Positions 8,512 to 16,367 of a stretch of DNA of 64,000 bases are shown here, in pieces. How positions within the stretch are numbered: the stretch's first letter is position 1; each line of letters starts with the position of its first letter. Under the pieces are notes generated by a model, which worked only from the letters and a program-made list of their open reading frames with translations, had not been told where the DNA came from and ran no database searches. Source of the DNA: Candidatus Microthrix parvicella Bio17-1 (GTDB lineage Bacteria > Actinomycetota > Acidimicrobiia > Acidimicrobiales > Microtrichaceae); contig NZ_AMPG01000002.1 of the NCBI RefSeq assembly GCF_000299415.1, positions 868,001 to 932,000 on the forward strand. The letters run 5' to 3'. A program made the translations under genes and the position numbers.

Positions 8512-9825
8512 GTGGACAACGACGGCGGCGGGGATGTCTCGGAGCAAGGTCCGGGACGTCCCCCCGTCGCGTCCGGTGAGCAACCACCACCGGCAATCAG
8601 GCTCACCGCTATCACCAAGCGATTCCCCGGTGTCGTTGCCAACCGCGACGTCAACCTCACCGTGGCGGCGGGCTCGATCCATGCGCTGATCGGCGAGAAC
8701 GGCGCGGGGAAGTCCACCCTGATGAAGACCCTCTACGGCATGCACCAGCCCGACGAGGGCACCATTGAGGTCAGTGGAACCGTCAAGGCCTTTCGCTCAC
8801 CCGCGGCAGCGATCGATGCCGGAATCGGCATGGTGCACCAGCACTTCATGTTGGCCGACCAGTTGACCGTCGCCGAGAACATCGTTCTGGGCGCCGAGCA
8901 GGCCGACCGCGGCGTCCTGAACCTGGGTCGGGCGAATGACATGATCCGCCGGTTGGGCAAACGCCACGGACTTCCCCTCGATCCCGATCGCCTGGTGGAG
9001 GAGCTCAGCGTTGGTGAGCGCCAACGCCTGGAGATCCTCAAGGTGCTGTACCGGGGCGCACGCATCCTCATTCTGGACGAGCCCACCGCGGTGTTGATCC
9101 CCCAGGAGGTGACCGAGCTGTTCACCAACCTGCAGGCGCTGCGCGACGGCGGTGTCACCATCGTGTTCATCTCGCACAAGCTTGACGAGGTACTCGAGAT
9201 CTCCGACGACATCACCGTGATGCGGGCGGGCACCACCGTGGCCACGGTGAAGCCGGGCGACGTTGACGAATCCGACCTGGGCACGTTGATGGTCGGCTCG
9301 GAACTGCCCACACCCTCCCTTGAGCCACACCTTCCCAGCGACACGGTCGCACTCCAGACCGTCGGGCTGACGCTGACCGCCGAGGGCGGACGCCGGCTGC
9401 TCGACGACGTCGACCTCACCGTTCATCAGGGTGAGATCGTGGGCATCGCCGGGGTGGAGGGCAACGGGCAGCAGGAGCTCATCGAAGCCCTGCTGGGTCT
9501 CCGGCATCCCGAGTCCGGCGAGATGCGGTTGGACGGGGCGGACCTCCGGCCGATGTCCACCCGGCAGCGCCGCGATGCGGGTCTGGGATACGTGCCCACC
9601 GACCGTCACCGGGAGGGTCTGGTGCTGGGCGAGTCGCTGTGGTCCAACGTCATGTTGGGTCACCAGGGGCGCCGCTATCGACGCGGCCCGTGGCTGCGAC
9701 GCAAAGCCGCCCGTGCCGACACCGTCGACATCATCGATTCCTACGACGTGCGCACCCCGGGTTCGGACATCCCGGCGCTGGCGCTGTCGGGCGGCAACCA
9801 ACAAAAGCTGATCGTGGGCCGCTAG
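8512..9825 (+). CDS. Nucleoside ABC transporter ATP-binding protein, N-terminal part (ends at an in-frame TAG)
   Basis: 437 aa from GTG 8512, 25 nt after bmpA. A normal protein of this type has two fused nucleotide-binding domains (about 500-530 aa). The first is complete: Walker A GENGAGKST, signature LSVGERQRLEILK, Walker B ILILDEPTAV. The second has the usual degenerate Walker A (GVEGNGQQE) and reaches its signature LSGGNQQKLIVGR, where a TAG at 9823-9825 stops translation before Walker B. The sequence continues in the same frame with the expected remainder at 9826-10101. A GAG (Glu) to TAG change is the simplest explanation, since Glu normally follows that Arg in the family. Confidence 0.85.
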   Translation: MDNDGGGDVSEQGPGRPPVASGEQPPPAIRLTAITKRFPGVVANRDVNLTVAAGSIHALIGENGAGKSTLMKTLYGMHQPDEGTIEVSGTVKAFRSPAAAIDAGIGMVHQHFMLADQLTVAENIVLGAEQADRGVLNLGRANDMIRRLGKRHGLPLDPDRLVEELSVGERQRLEILKVLYRGARILILDEPTAVLIPQEVTELFTNLQALRDGGVTIVFISHKLDEVLEISDDITVMRAGTTVATVKPGDVDESDLGTLMVGSELPTPSLEPHLPSDTVALQTVGLTLTAEGGRRLLDDVDLTVHQGEIVGIAGVEGNGQQELIEALLGLRHPESGEMRLDGADLRPMSTRQRRDAGLGYVPTDRHREGLVLGESLWSNVMLGHQGRRYRRGPWLRRKAARADTVDIIDSYDVRTPGSDIPALALSGGNQQKLIVGR

Positions 9826-10101
9826 ATGACCGCCGAACCCACCCTGCTGATCGCCGCCCACCCGACCCGAGGCGTGGACGTCGGCGCCCAGGCGGCCATC
9901 TGGGAACAGTTGCGCATCGCCAGGGGCGATGGGCTTGGGGTGCTGTTGATCTCCGCCGACCTCGATGAGCTGATCGGCCTGTCCAACCGCCTGCTGGTGA
10001 TCTTCAGGGGAGCGCTCACCGCCGACCTCGACCCGTCCCACGTCACTCCCGAGGACCTGGGCACCTACATGGCCGGACGCCGTCAGGAGCAGGTGGCGTG
10101 A
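9826..10101 (+). CDS. Nucleoside ABC transporter ATP-binding protein, C-terminal part (after the TAG)
   Basis: 91 aa starting at the ATG directly abutting the TAG (TAGATG), in the same frame as the first part. It carries the second-domain Walker B region (TLLIAAHPTRGVDVGA), the switch region (GVLLISADLDELIGLSNR) and the usual tail. It cannot work as an ATPase alone. If ribosomes re-initiate at the abutting ATG, two fragments could assemble; if TAG is suppressed, a full 529-residue protein results. Otherwise the importer lacks a complete ATPase. The 3' end overlaps the permease start by 4 nt (GTGA), normal for an intact operon. Confidence 0.75.
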   Translation: MTAEPTLLIAAHPTRGVDVGAQAAIWEQLRIARGDGLGVLLISADLDELIGLSNRLLVIFRGALTADLDPSHVTPEDLGTYMAGRRQEQVA

Positions 10102-11237
10102 ACTCCACGGCGCTTCAACTTCGAGCCCGGCGGGCGGTGCCGTCGATCGCGGCACCGATCGTGGCGGTCGCACTGGCGGCGCTGCTGTGCGGGGTGATCC
10201 TGGCCGTGTCGGGCCACAATCCGTTCTCCGCCTACGCCGAGATGTTCCGCTTCGGCACCACCGAAGGCTCCTTGTTGGTGGCCGCCAACAAGGCCGTCCC
10301 GCTGTACCTGTCGGCCTTGGCGGTGGCCGTCGGGTTCAAGATGGGCCTGTTCAACATCGGGGTCGAGGGCCAGTATGCGGTGGCAGTGGTGGTGGCCGCC
10401 GCCGCCGGAGCCCAGGTGAACCTGTTTCCCCCGCTCCACGTGGCCTTCATCATCGTGGTGGCCATGCTGACCGGTGCGGCATGGGCCACCGTGCCCGCCG
10501 TGTTGAAGGTGACCCGCAACGTGTCCGAGGTGATCTCCACCATCATGATGAACGCCATCGCCGCAGGTACGGTGGCGTTCCTCGTCAATCGGTGGAGGGA
10601 CACCTCCGAGACGCAGCTGATCAAGACCAAGCCGATTGGTCCCTCGGGCTGGGTGGGCAACCTGGCTCAGGTGTCGAGCGCAGAAAAACTGTCGGTGTTT
10701 GCGCTGATCGCAGCCGGACTTGGCGCCGTCATGTGGGTGGTCATCAACCGCACCCGGTTTGGATTCGACCTGCGCATGTCGGGCGCCAACCCCACCGCCG
10801 CAGCGGTGTCAGGGGTCAGCCCCAAGGCGATGACGATGAAGGCCATGCTCATCTCGGGGGCCATCGCCGGCACCGTCGGCCTGCCGGTGCTGCTGTCGGA
10901 GAACATCTTCCATCGCTACACCCAGGATTTCCCCACCGGTTTGGGCTACACCGGAATCGCGGTGGCGTTGCTGGGCCGCAACAATCCGCTGGGCATGGCC
11001 GCCGGCGCGCTGTTGTTCGGGTTTCTCGACCGGGCCGGGCAGGGACTGCAACTCGTCGACGTTCCGCCCGAGATCGTCACGATCATGCAGGGTGTCGTCT
11101 TGTTGACCGCCGTGATCGCCTACGGGGTGGCAGAGCGTCTGGGCGACGTTCAGATGCAGCGGGCGACCGCCCGTGAGCTGACCACCGGGTCCGAACCCAA
11201 CGATCGCACCGCACCCGAACACATGGCGGCCTCATGA
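10098..11237 (+). CDS. Nucleoside ABC transporter permease (first)
   Basis: 379 aa, GTG start in a GTGA overlap with the ATPase end. About eight to ten membrane segments, of the branched-chain amino acid/ribose-type permease family. Landmarks of BMP-system permeases are FNIGVEGQY, SEVISTIMMNAIA, GFDLRMSGANPTAA and the C-terminal LLGRNNPLGM. It forms the membrane pore together with the next gene (inner-membrane heterodimer, by family knowledge). No damage seen. The N-terminus is basic and cytoplasmic. Family call firm; nucleoside specificity is inferred from the BMP lipoprotein and the salvage enzymes around it. Confidence 0.9.
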   Translation: MNSTALQLRARRAVPSIAAPIVAVALAALLCGVILAVSGHNPFSAYAEMFRFGTTEGSLLVAANKAVPLYLSALAVAVGFKMGLFNIGVEGQYAVAVVVAAAAGAQVNLFPPLHVAFIIVVAMLTGAAWATVPAVLKVTRNVSEVISTIMMNAIAAGTVAFLVNRWRDTSETQLIKTKPIGPSGWVGNLAQVSSAEKLSVFALIAAGLGAVMWVVINRTRFGFDLRMSGANPTAAAVSGVSPKAMTMKAMLISGAIAGTVGLPVLLSENIFHRYTQDFPTGLGYTGIAVALLGRNNPLGMAAGALLFGFLDRAGQGLQLVDVPPEIVTIMQGVVLLTAVIAYGVAERLGDVQMQRATARELTTGSEPNDRTAPEHMAAS

Positions 11238-12520
11238 CCACGGCAATCACTCCCCGGTCGCTGGACGAGGACCTGCTCGAGCCCGACAAGCCGACGAAAC
11301 CCTGGTTCAGTCCCGAGAAGCGCTGGGCCCTCTTTGCCGTCACCGGGGTCGCCATCTTGTCGATCACCCGGGTGTTGTCCGGAGCCACCGACCTGACCTC
11401 CTCGGGCCTCACCACCGAGACGTTGCGGCTGACCGTGCCCTTCGCGCTGGCGGCTCTGGGTGGACTGTTCTCGGAGCGGGCCGGCGTGGTCAACATCGGC
11501 TTGGAAGGCATGATGATCCTGGGTACCTGGTTTGGCGCCTACGGCGGCTGGCACTGGGGTGTCTGGGGTGGCCTGGCCTTTGGCATGTTGGGCGGCGCGC
11601 TCGGCGGGGGCCTGCACGCCACCGCCACCGTGATCTTCAAGGTGGACCACATCATTTCGGGCGTGGCCATCAACCTGCTTGCTCCCGGCTTGTGCCGTTA
11701 CCTGTCGGCGGCCGTCTACGCCAACGTCGGCGAGGGCGCGGGCGTGCGCCAGAGCCCGCCCGTCAGCGGCGACTTTCCCACGATCACCATCTGGCCGCTG
11801 TCGAACGCGCTCGGCTCGATCGAGCAACATCACTGGTTCTTCATCTCCGATGCGGCGGGCATGGCCCGGGGCCTGATCACCGACCTGTCGCTCTTCACCC
11901 TTGGCGCCATCTTCCTGGTACCCATCATCTGGTGGATCCTGTGGCGAACCACGTTTGGTCTGCGGCTGCGCTCGGTGGGCGAGAGCCCTTGGGCTTCCGA
12001 GTCGGTGGGCGTCAAGGTGATCCGCACCAAGTTCATCGCCGTCGTGATCTCCGGGCTCCTCGCGGGCATGGCCGGGGTGTTCATCGTGACGGTCACCACG
12101 TCCACCTACTCGGAGGGCCAGACCAGCGGACGGGGCTACATCGCCCTGGCTGCGCTGATCTTCGGCAACTGGCGACCGGTGTCTGCGGTTGGGGCCGCCA
12201 CGCTGTTCGGCTACAGCGACGCGGTTCGGTTGCGGGGCGCCAGCGGCGTGGCCGTGCACGCGTTCCTGCTCTCCGGTGCCATCGCCACCGCGCTGGTGGC
12301 GATCGTGGCCGCCATTCAGGGACGCCGAAAGAACGCGATCATGTCCGGCCTCGTCTCGGCGGGTCTCCTCATCTGGTACCTCACCACCCAGACGCTGCCA
12401 AAGGAGTTCTTGCCCTATACGCCCCACATCGTCACCCTGGTGGTGGCGGCCACTGCGCTGCGCAAGCTGCGCATGCCGAAGGCACTCGGCATCCCGTTCC
12501 GCCGGGGCGAAGCCCAATAG
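11234..12520 (+). CDS. Nucleoside ABC transporter permease (second)
   Basis: 428 aa, ATG start in an ATGA overlap with the first permease. Polytopic membrane protein of the same permease family; landmarks are RLTVPFALAALGGLFSERAGVVNIGLEGMM near the start, FGLRLRSVGESPWASESVGV, and GRGYIALAALIFGNWRP, the conserved end of the second BMP-system permease. It is longer than many family members because of an N-terminal tail and extra C-terminal membrane segments. Intact. Partner of the gene at 10098. Confidence 0.9.
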   Translation: MTTAITPRSLDEDLLEPDKPTKPWFSPEKRWALFAVTGVAILSITRVLSGATDLTSSGLTTETLRLTVPFALAALGGLFSERAGVVNIGLEGMMILGTWFGAYGGWHWGVWGGLAFGMLGGALGGGLHATATVIFKVDHIISGVAINLLAPGLCRYLSAAVYANVGEGAGVRQSPPVSGDFPTITIWPLSNALGSIEQHHWFFISDAAGMARGLITDLSLFTLGAIFLVPIIWWILWRTTFGLRLRSVGESPWASESVGVKVIRTKFIAVVISGLLAGMAGVFIVTVTTSTYSEGQTSGRGYIALAALIFGNWRPVSAVGAATLFGYSDAVRLRGASGVAVHAFLLSGAIATALVAIVAAIQGRRKNAIMSGLVSAGLLIWYLTTQTLPKEFLPYTPHIVTLVVAATALRKLRMPKALGIPFRRGEAQ

Positions 12521-12536
12521 ACGCAACCGAGGCCTC

Positions 12537-12823
12537 GTGACGCCGGACCCGTGGGCGCTGTTGCTCGACACCGCACGGCGTGCGACCGAACGCAGTCACG
12601 CCCCGTACTCGGGCGTGCCGGTCGGCGCCGCCGCCGCCGAAACCACCGACAGCCGGGTGCTGGAGGGCTCCAACACCGAGTGTGCCTCGATCGGTCTGTC
12701 GCTCTGCGCCGAGTGTGCGCTGGTATCGGAGTGCTGTTGGACGACGGTCCCCACGGCATCGACGAGTTGTTGCCCTGGGGGTTCGGGCCGTCCGACGTTC
12801 GCCGGTTGCGCAGCGAGTCGTGA
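12537..12823 (+). pseudogene. cdd: Cytidine deaminase remnant with central deletion and frameshift
   Basis: GTG at 12537, 16 nt after the permease. The first 62 residues read as a good cytidine deaminase: APYSGVPVGAAA, NTECASIGLSLCAECALVS (zinc Cys and catalytic Glu in CAE). The match then breaks at about 12729-12735. The family's C-terminal block (LLDDGPHGIDELLPWGFGP) appears immediately afterwards in another frame and ends at 12823. About 40 residues are missing compared with a 130-aa enzyme, including PCGRCRQ with the other two zinc cysteines. No activity is expected. The whole open frame from 12537 instead ends at 12845 with an unrelated tail. Confidence 0.82.
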
Positions 12824-12891
12824 CGGCGCCCAACCGACGTCCTGAGAATGTGTCGGGGCGGCACCGGCCCGGTTCCTGCGAGACTGGCACC

Positions 12892-13761
12892 ATGACGACC
12901 GGGCCGACCGACGCAGCACCGCGGGAACGATTTGAAGCCGACGGCTACCTGGTACTGGAGGACTTCTTTCCATCAGACGAGGCGGCCACCCTGATCGCCA
13001 GGGCCGACGAACTGGTGGCGGCGTTCAAGCCGGATGAGGTCACCCGGTCGATCTTTTCCACCAACGAGCAGACCCGCACGTCTGACGACTACTTCCTGGC
13101 CTCGGGTGACCGAATCAGCTTCTTCTTTGAGCCCGAGGCCTTCGATTCCAACGGCAACCTCCAGGTGCCGCTGGACCGGGCGATCAACAAGTTCGGTCAT
13201 GCCCAGCACGACCTCGAACCCGTCTTTGACGACTTCAGCCGCCACCAACGCCTGGCCGACTTGGCCGGCCGCCTGGGCGTCGGTGGTCATGCGCTGGTGC
13301 AGTCGATGCTCATCTTTAAGCAGCCGGGGATCGGCGGCGAGGTGTCGTCGCACACCGACCACACGTTTCTGCGGACGGAGCCCAGGTCGGTCGTCGGCTT
13401 CTGGTTTGCGCTGGAGGACGCCACGCTGGACAACGGTTGCCTGTGGGCGCTGCCCGGCGGACACCGTCGCAAGCCTGCCCGCCGTTTCCGCCGTGCCCCC
13501 GGAGGGGGAACCACGATGGAGGTGCTGGGCGACGAACCGCCGGCGGGTGGCGCCGAGGCCGGCTTTGTCCCCCTCGAGGTGCGGTCGGGCACGCTGATCG
13601 TGCTGGACGGGCTGCTCCCCCACTACAGCCTGGCCAACCGTTCCCAACGGCGTCGAGCCGCCTACACCCTGCACGCCATCGATCCGACAGCCCACTACCC
13701 GTCCGACAACTGGCTGCAACGCAACGACCTGCCACTGCGAGGTTTTCGTGACCGGCGCTGA
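12892..13761 (+). CDS. Phytanoyl-CoA dioxygenase (PhyH) family protein
   Basis: 289 aa Fe(II)/2-oxoglutarate-dependent oxygenase family. The facial triad is visible as H154 and D156 (SSHTDHTFL) and the distal His of LLPHYSLANRS near 243, followed by Arg-rich sequence for 2-oxoglutarate. GFWFALEDATLDNGCLWALPGGHR is a PhyH landmark (quoted here as several short pieces: GFWFALEDAT, NGCLWALPGGH). ATG at 12892, only a few bases after GAGACT, with no clear ribosome site, so the mRNA may be leaderless. The stop overlaps the next start by 14 nt. Substrate unknown; bacterial members hydroxylate lipids, amino acids or secondary metabolites. Confidence 0.85.
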   Translation: MTTGPTDAAPRERFEADGYLVLEDFFPSDEAATLIARADELVAAFKPDEVTRSIFSTNEQTRTSDDYFLASGDRISFFFEPEAFDSNGNLQVPLDRAINKFGHAQHDLEPVFDDFSRHQRLADLAGRLGVGGHALVQSMLIFKQPGIGGEVSSHTDHTFLRTEPRSVVGFWFALEDATLDNGCLWALPGGHRRKPARRFRRAPGGGTTMEVLGDEPPAGGAEAGFVPLEVRSGTLIVLDGLLPHYSLANRSQRRRAAYTLHAIDPTAHYPSDNWLQRNDLPLRGFRDRR

Positions 13762-15487
13762 TCCCAAAGCGGTCGACCCCCGGAGTGCCCGCCCTGAAAC
13801 CCCCGGCGCTGAAACGTCGGCGGCGGCGCCGACCAGGTCGACGTGGGTCCTCCCCCGGGAGGCCGGCTACCTGATCACCGCGTTCGCCGCGCTGGCGCCG
13901 GCATGGGGTCTGCGGGGTGCGCCCGGACCTCTGTACGAGGAGGGCTTCACCGTCCTGCACGCCGAACTCGTGTTGCAGGGACAGACGCCGGGCGTCGACT
14001 TCCACGCGCTCTACGGCCCTCTCGGCCCATGGTTCATGGGGCTTTGGTTCAAGGTGTTTGGTCCTTCGATCGGCGCGCAACGAGTGGTGGGTGCCCTGCT
14101 GCTGATCGCCATCGTGTTGGGAGTGCGCCAACTGCTGCGGCCGTGGGGACGCAACGTGGCCACGGCCGCAGCAGTGGTCACGTCGATCACCGTCTATTCG
14201 GCCGGCACCCTGGTGGCGGTCGCCTGGTGGTTCGGGCTGGCCGCGGTGCTGTGGGGCGTGCTTCTGCTCCGGGAGGTACCACCGGGCCTGTTGGACGGAG
14301 AGCAAACAAGGGGGCCGTTGGCAACGTCCTCAACCCCGGTTCAGTTTGCTCGTCTTGCCGGTGCGGGGCTGCTGTTTGGTCTGGCCCTGGGGTTCCGTCC
14401 CGACCTGGCCCTGGCCGTGGTGTTGGCAGGGGGCGGGGCGCTGTGGGCCGCACGCAGCCGCGCGGCCATCAGGCGAGCGTGGCCCCCGATGCTGGGCGGG
14501 TTTGCCGCCGGTTTGGCGCCCTTGGCGGCCTACACGCTGATCGTCGGCCCGGCGAAGGCCTGGCGGGTGCTGGTGACCGGCCCCGTATTCACGTTGCGCC
14601 CCTACCGAAGCCTGCCGCCACCCCCGTTCGCCGACCTTCAGGGGCTCAGCCGCACCCTGAGCCTCTCCCCGAAATGGCCGCTGCCCGCGCCGCCGCTGGC
14701 AGCCCAGGTGGCGCTGTGGTTCTGGGTGTCGGTGGCCGCCACACTGCTCCTGGTGGCGGCTGCCTGGGCGGCTCGGCGCAGCATGCCGGCGCTGGTGCCC
14801 GTCGCAGGCTTGGCGCTTGCGTTGCTGCCGCAGCTGGTGCAGCGGCCCGATTTGGGCCACCTGGCGCTGACCACCGCCGTACCCCTGGCCGCGCTGCCGG
14901 TCACCATCACCACGTTGCTCGTTGCCAGGAAGTCGTCCCCGAGGCCAGACATTCTGGCGCTGGCACCACTGGTGCCGCTGTTGCTGATCCTGGTGCTCTT
15001 CCCCGCACCTGTGCTCGGCCCGTGGAGCCGGGCGGCCACCGGGCAAAGCACGCGCGACGCGGGGGTGGTCACCGTAGGTGACCGTTCGTTGCCTGTGGCC
15101 GCGTCGGTGCAGTCGCCCGTTCAGCGAACCGTCAACGAACTGGCGGCGAGGGCCGGGCCCGGTGACCGGCTGATCGTCGCCCCCAGCGACCTCGCCCGGG
15201 CCTACGACAACCCGGTGGCCCTCTACACCTTGTTTCCCGACCTCGCCGTGGGCACCTACCACTCCGAGATGGACCCGGGCTTCACCAACGTGGCGGGTTC
15301 CAGCCTGCCCGACGAGTTGGCGCAGGCCGACTGGGTGCTCGTGTCGCCGTCCCGCCCCAACCTGGCCGAACCCAACCGCTCCGCCGAGGCCGGCGACCCT
15401 GCGGCACAGGTCGCATTCCAAAAGCGCTTCTGCCCGGTGGCCGAAACCCAGGTACTGTCGCTTTGGGGGGTTTGCGGCGATGGCTGA
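13748..15487 (+). CDS. Polytopic membrane protein, GT-C glycosyltransferase-like
   Basis: 579 aa from GTG 13748, overlapping the PhyH gene by 14 nt. About ten hydrophobic helices with an acidic motif in the first external loop (LYEEGFTVLHAELVLQG, then DFHALYGPLGPWFMG). This is the arrangement of GT-C enzymes that use polyprenyl-phosphate sugars, where the loop acid is catalytic. The C-terminal part from about 430 is a soluble extracytoplasmic domain. Sugar and acceptor cannot be read from sequence. Its end overlaps the next gene by 8 nt. Confidence 0.65.
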   Translation: MTGADPKAVDPRSARPETPGAETSAAAPTRSTWVLPREAGYLITAFAALAPAWGLRGAPGPLYEEGFTVLHAELVLQGQTPGVDFHALYGPLGPWFMGLWFKVFGPSIGAQRVVGALLLIAIVLGVRQLLRPWGRNVATAAAVVTSITVYSAGTLVAVAWWFGLAAVLWGVLLLREVPPGLLDGEQTRGPLATSSTPVQFARLAGAGLLFGLALGFRPDLALAVVLAGGGALWAARSRAAIRRAWPPMLGGFAAGLAPLAAYTLIVGPAKAWRVLVTGPVFTLRPYRSLPPPPFADLQGLSRTLSLSPKWPLPAPPLAAQVALWFWVSVAATLLLVAAAWAARRSMPALVPVAGLALALLPQLVQRPDLGHLALTTAVPLAALPVTITTLLVARKSSPRPDILALAPLVPLLLILVLFPAPVLGPWSRAATGQSTRDAGVVTVGDRSLPVAASVQSPVQRTVNELAARAGPGDRLIVAPSDLARAYDNPVALYTLFPDLAVGTYHSEMDPGFTNVAGSSLPDELAQADWVLVSPSRPNLAEPNRSAEAGDPAAQVAFQKRFCPVAETQVLSLWGVCGDG

Positions 15488-16367
15488 ATCAACCGAATCA
15501 ACCGCACTCGATCTTGGCCTGGCGTTGCCAACCTTTCTCCAATTCGGTGCACCAGACCCGGGTTTGGTGCGCTCGGTCGCACACGAAGCCGAGACGGCGG
15601 GCTTCGATCGACTCTGGTGCTTCGATCACATCCTGTGGCACAGCCCGTTCATCGACGCCCTCACCGCCACCACCATCGGCCTCGAGGCCACCGACCGCAT
15701 CGCGGTCGGGCCCGGGGTGCTCCAGGCACTGCTGCGCCCTCCGTTGGTACTCGCCGCATCGTTGGGGTCACTGATCGACGTCGCCGAGGGTCGCCTCGGC
15801 TGGGGTCTGGGTGTCGGCGAGCACCAACGGGAGTACGACGCCGCCGAGCGACTCACCGCGCCGACACATCGCTGGGACGCCATGGTCGAACACCATCGGG
15901 CGGTCGCCGCCGCGCTCAGCACCGGCGGACGAAGCGCGCCGCGCCCATGGATCGGCGGACGCGGCCCCGGGTCGCAACGAGCCGTCGCAGCCCTTGGCGC
16001 CAACTGGCTGCCGGCGTTTCTGGGTCCCTCGCACTTCGCAGCTCAATTCAACCGTTTGAGCGGGTTGCACATCGTGCCGCCGATGCGGGGCCCGTTCCTC
16101 TTCTGCTGTCCCCCGGAGCATCTGGAGTCGGGCCGGCAGTGGCTGGAGTCCCTGTACAACCTGCCCGGCATCGGACCCCGCATGGTGTTGCCCGCCGATG
16201 AGCGACTGGCGCAGCGGGCAGGCGAGTTCGTCCAGGCCGGCGCCAACCACCTCAGCCTGGTGGTGACGATGGACGATCCTCGCGCCCACCTCGGCCAGAT
16301 CGTCAAACTTCTTTCAACAGTGACCGGGCGTTCGGATCACACCACAGGAGGACCTCATCGTGGATGA
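15480..16367 (+). CDS. LLM class (F420-dependent-type) oxidoreductase
   Basis: 295 aa bacterial luciferase-like TIM-barrel oxidoreductase. Typical blocks are LGLALPTF at the start, AETAGFDRLWCFDHIL, the hydrophobic strand block RIAVGPGVLQA, and GRLGWGLGVGEHQREYDA. In actinobacteria most such proteins bind F420, but FMN members exist and the cofactor is not certain here. It overlaps the membrane protein upstream by 8 nt and the thiolase downstream by 8 nt, so the four genes from 12892 look co-transcribed. Substrate unknown. Confidence 0.83.
   Translation: MAESTESTALDLGLALPTFLQFGAPDPGLVRSVAHEAETAGFDRLWCFDHILWHSPFIDALTATTIGLEATDRIAVGPGVLQALLRPPLVLAASLGSLIDVAEGRLGWGLGVGEHQREYDAAERLTAPTHRWDAMVEHHRAVAAALSTGGRSAPRPWIGGRGPGSQRAVAALGANWLPAFLGPSHFAAQFNRLSGLHIVPPMRGPFLFCCPPEHLESGRQWLESLYNLPGIGPRMVLPADERLAQRAGEFVQAGANHLSLVVTMDDPRAHLGQIVKLLSTVTGRSDHTTGGPHRG

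Noticed and set aside
14330-15421. Minus-strand frame opposite the GT-C-like gene
   Set aside because: Low-complexity Gln/Gly/Arg text typical of antisense to Leu/Ala-rich membrane proteins.
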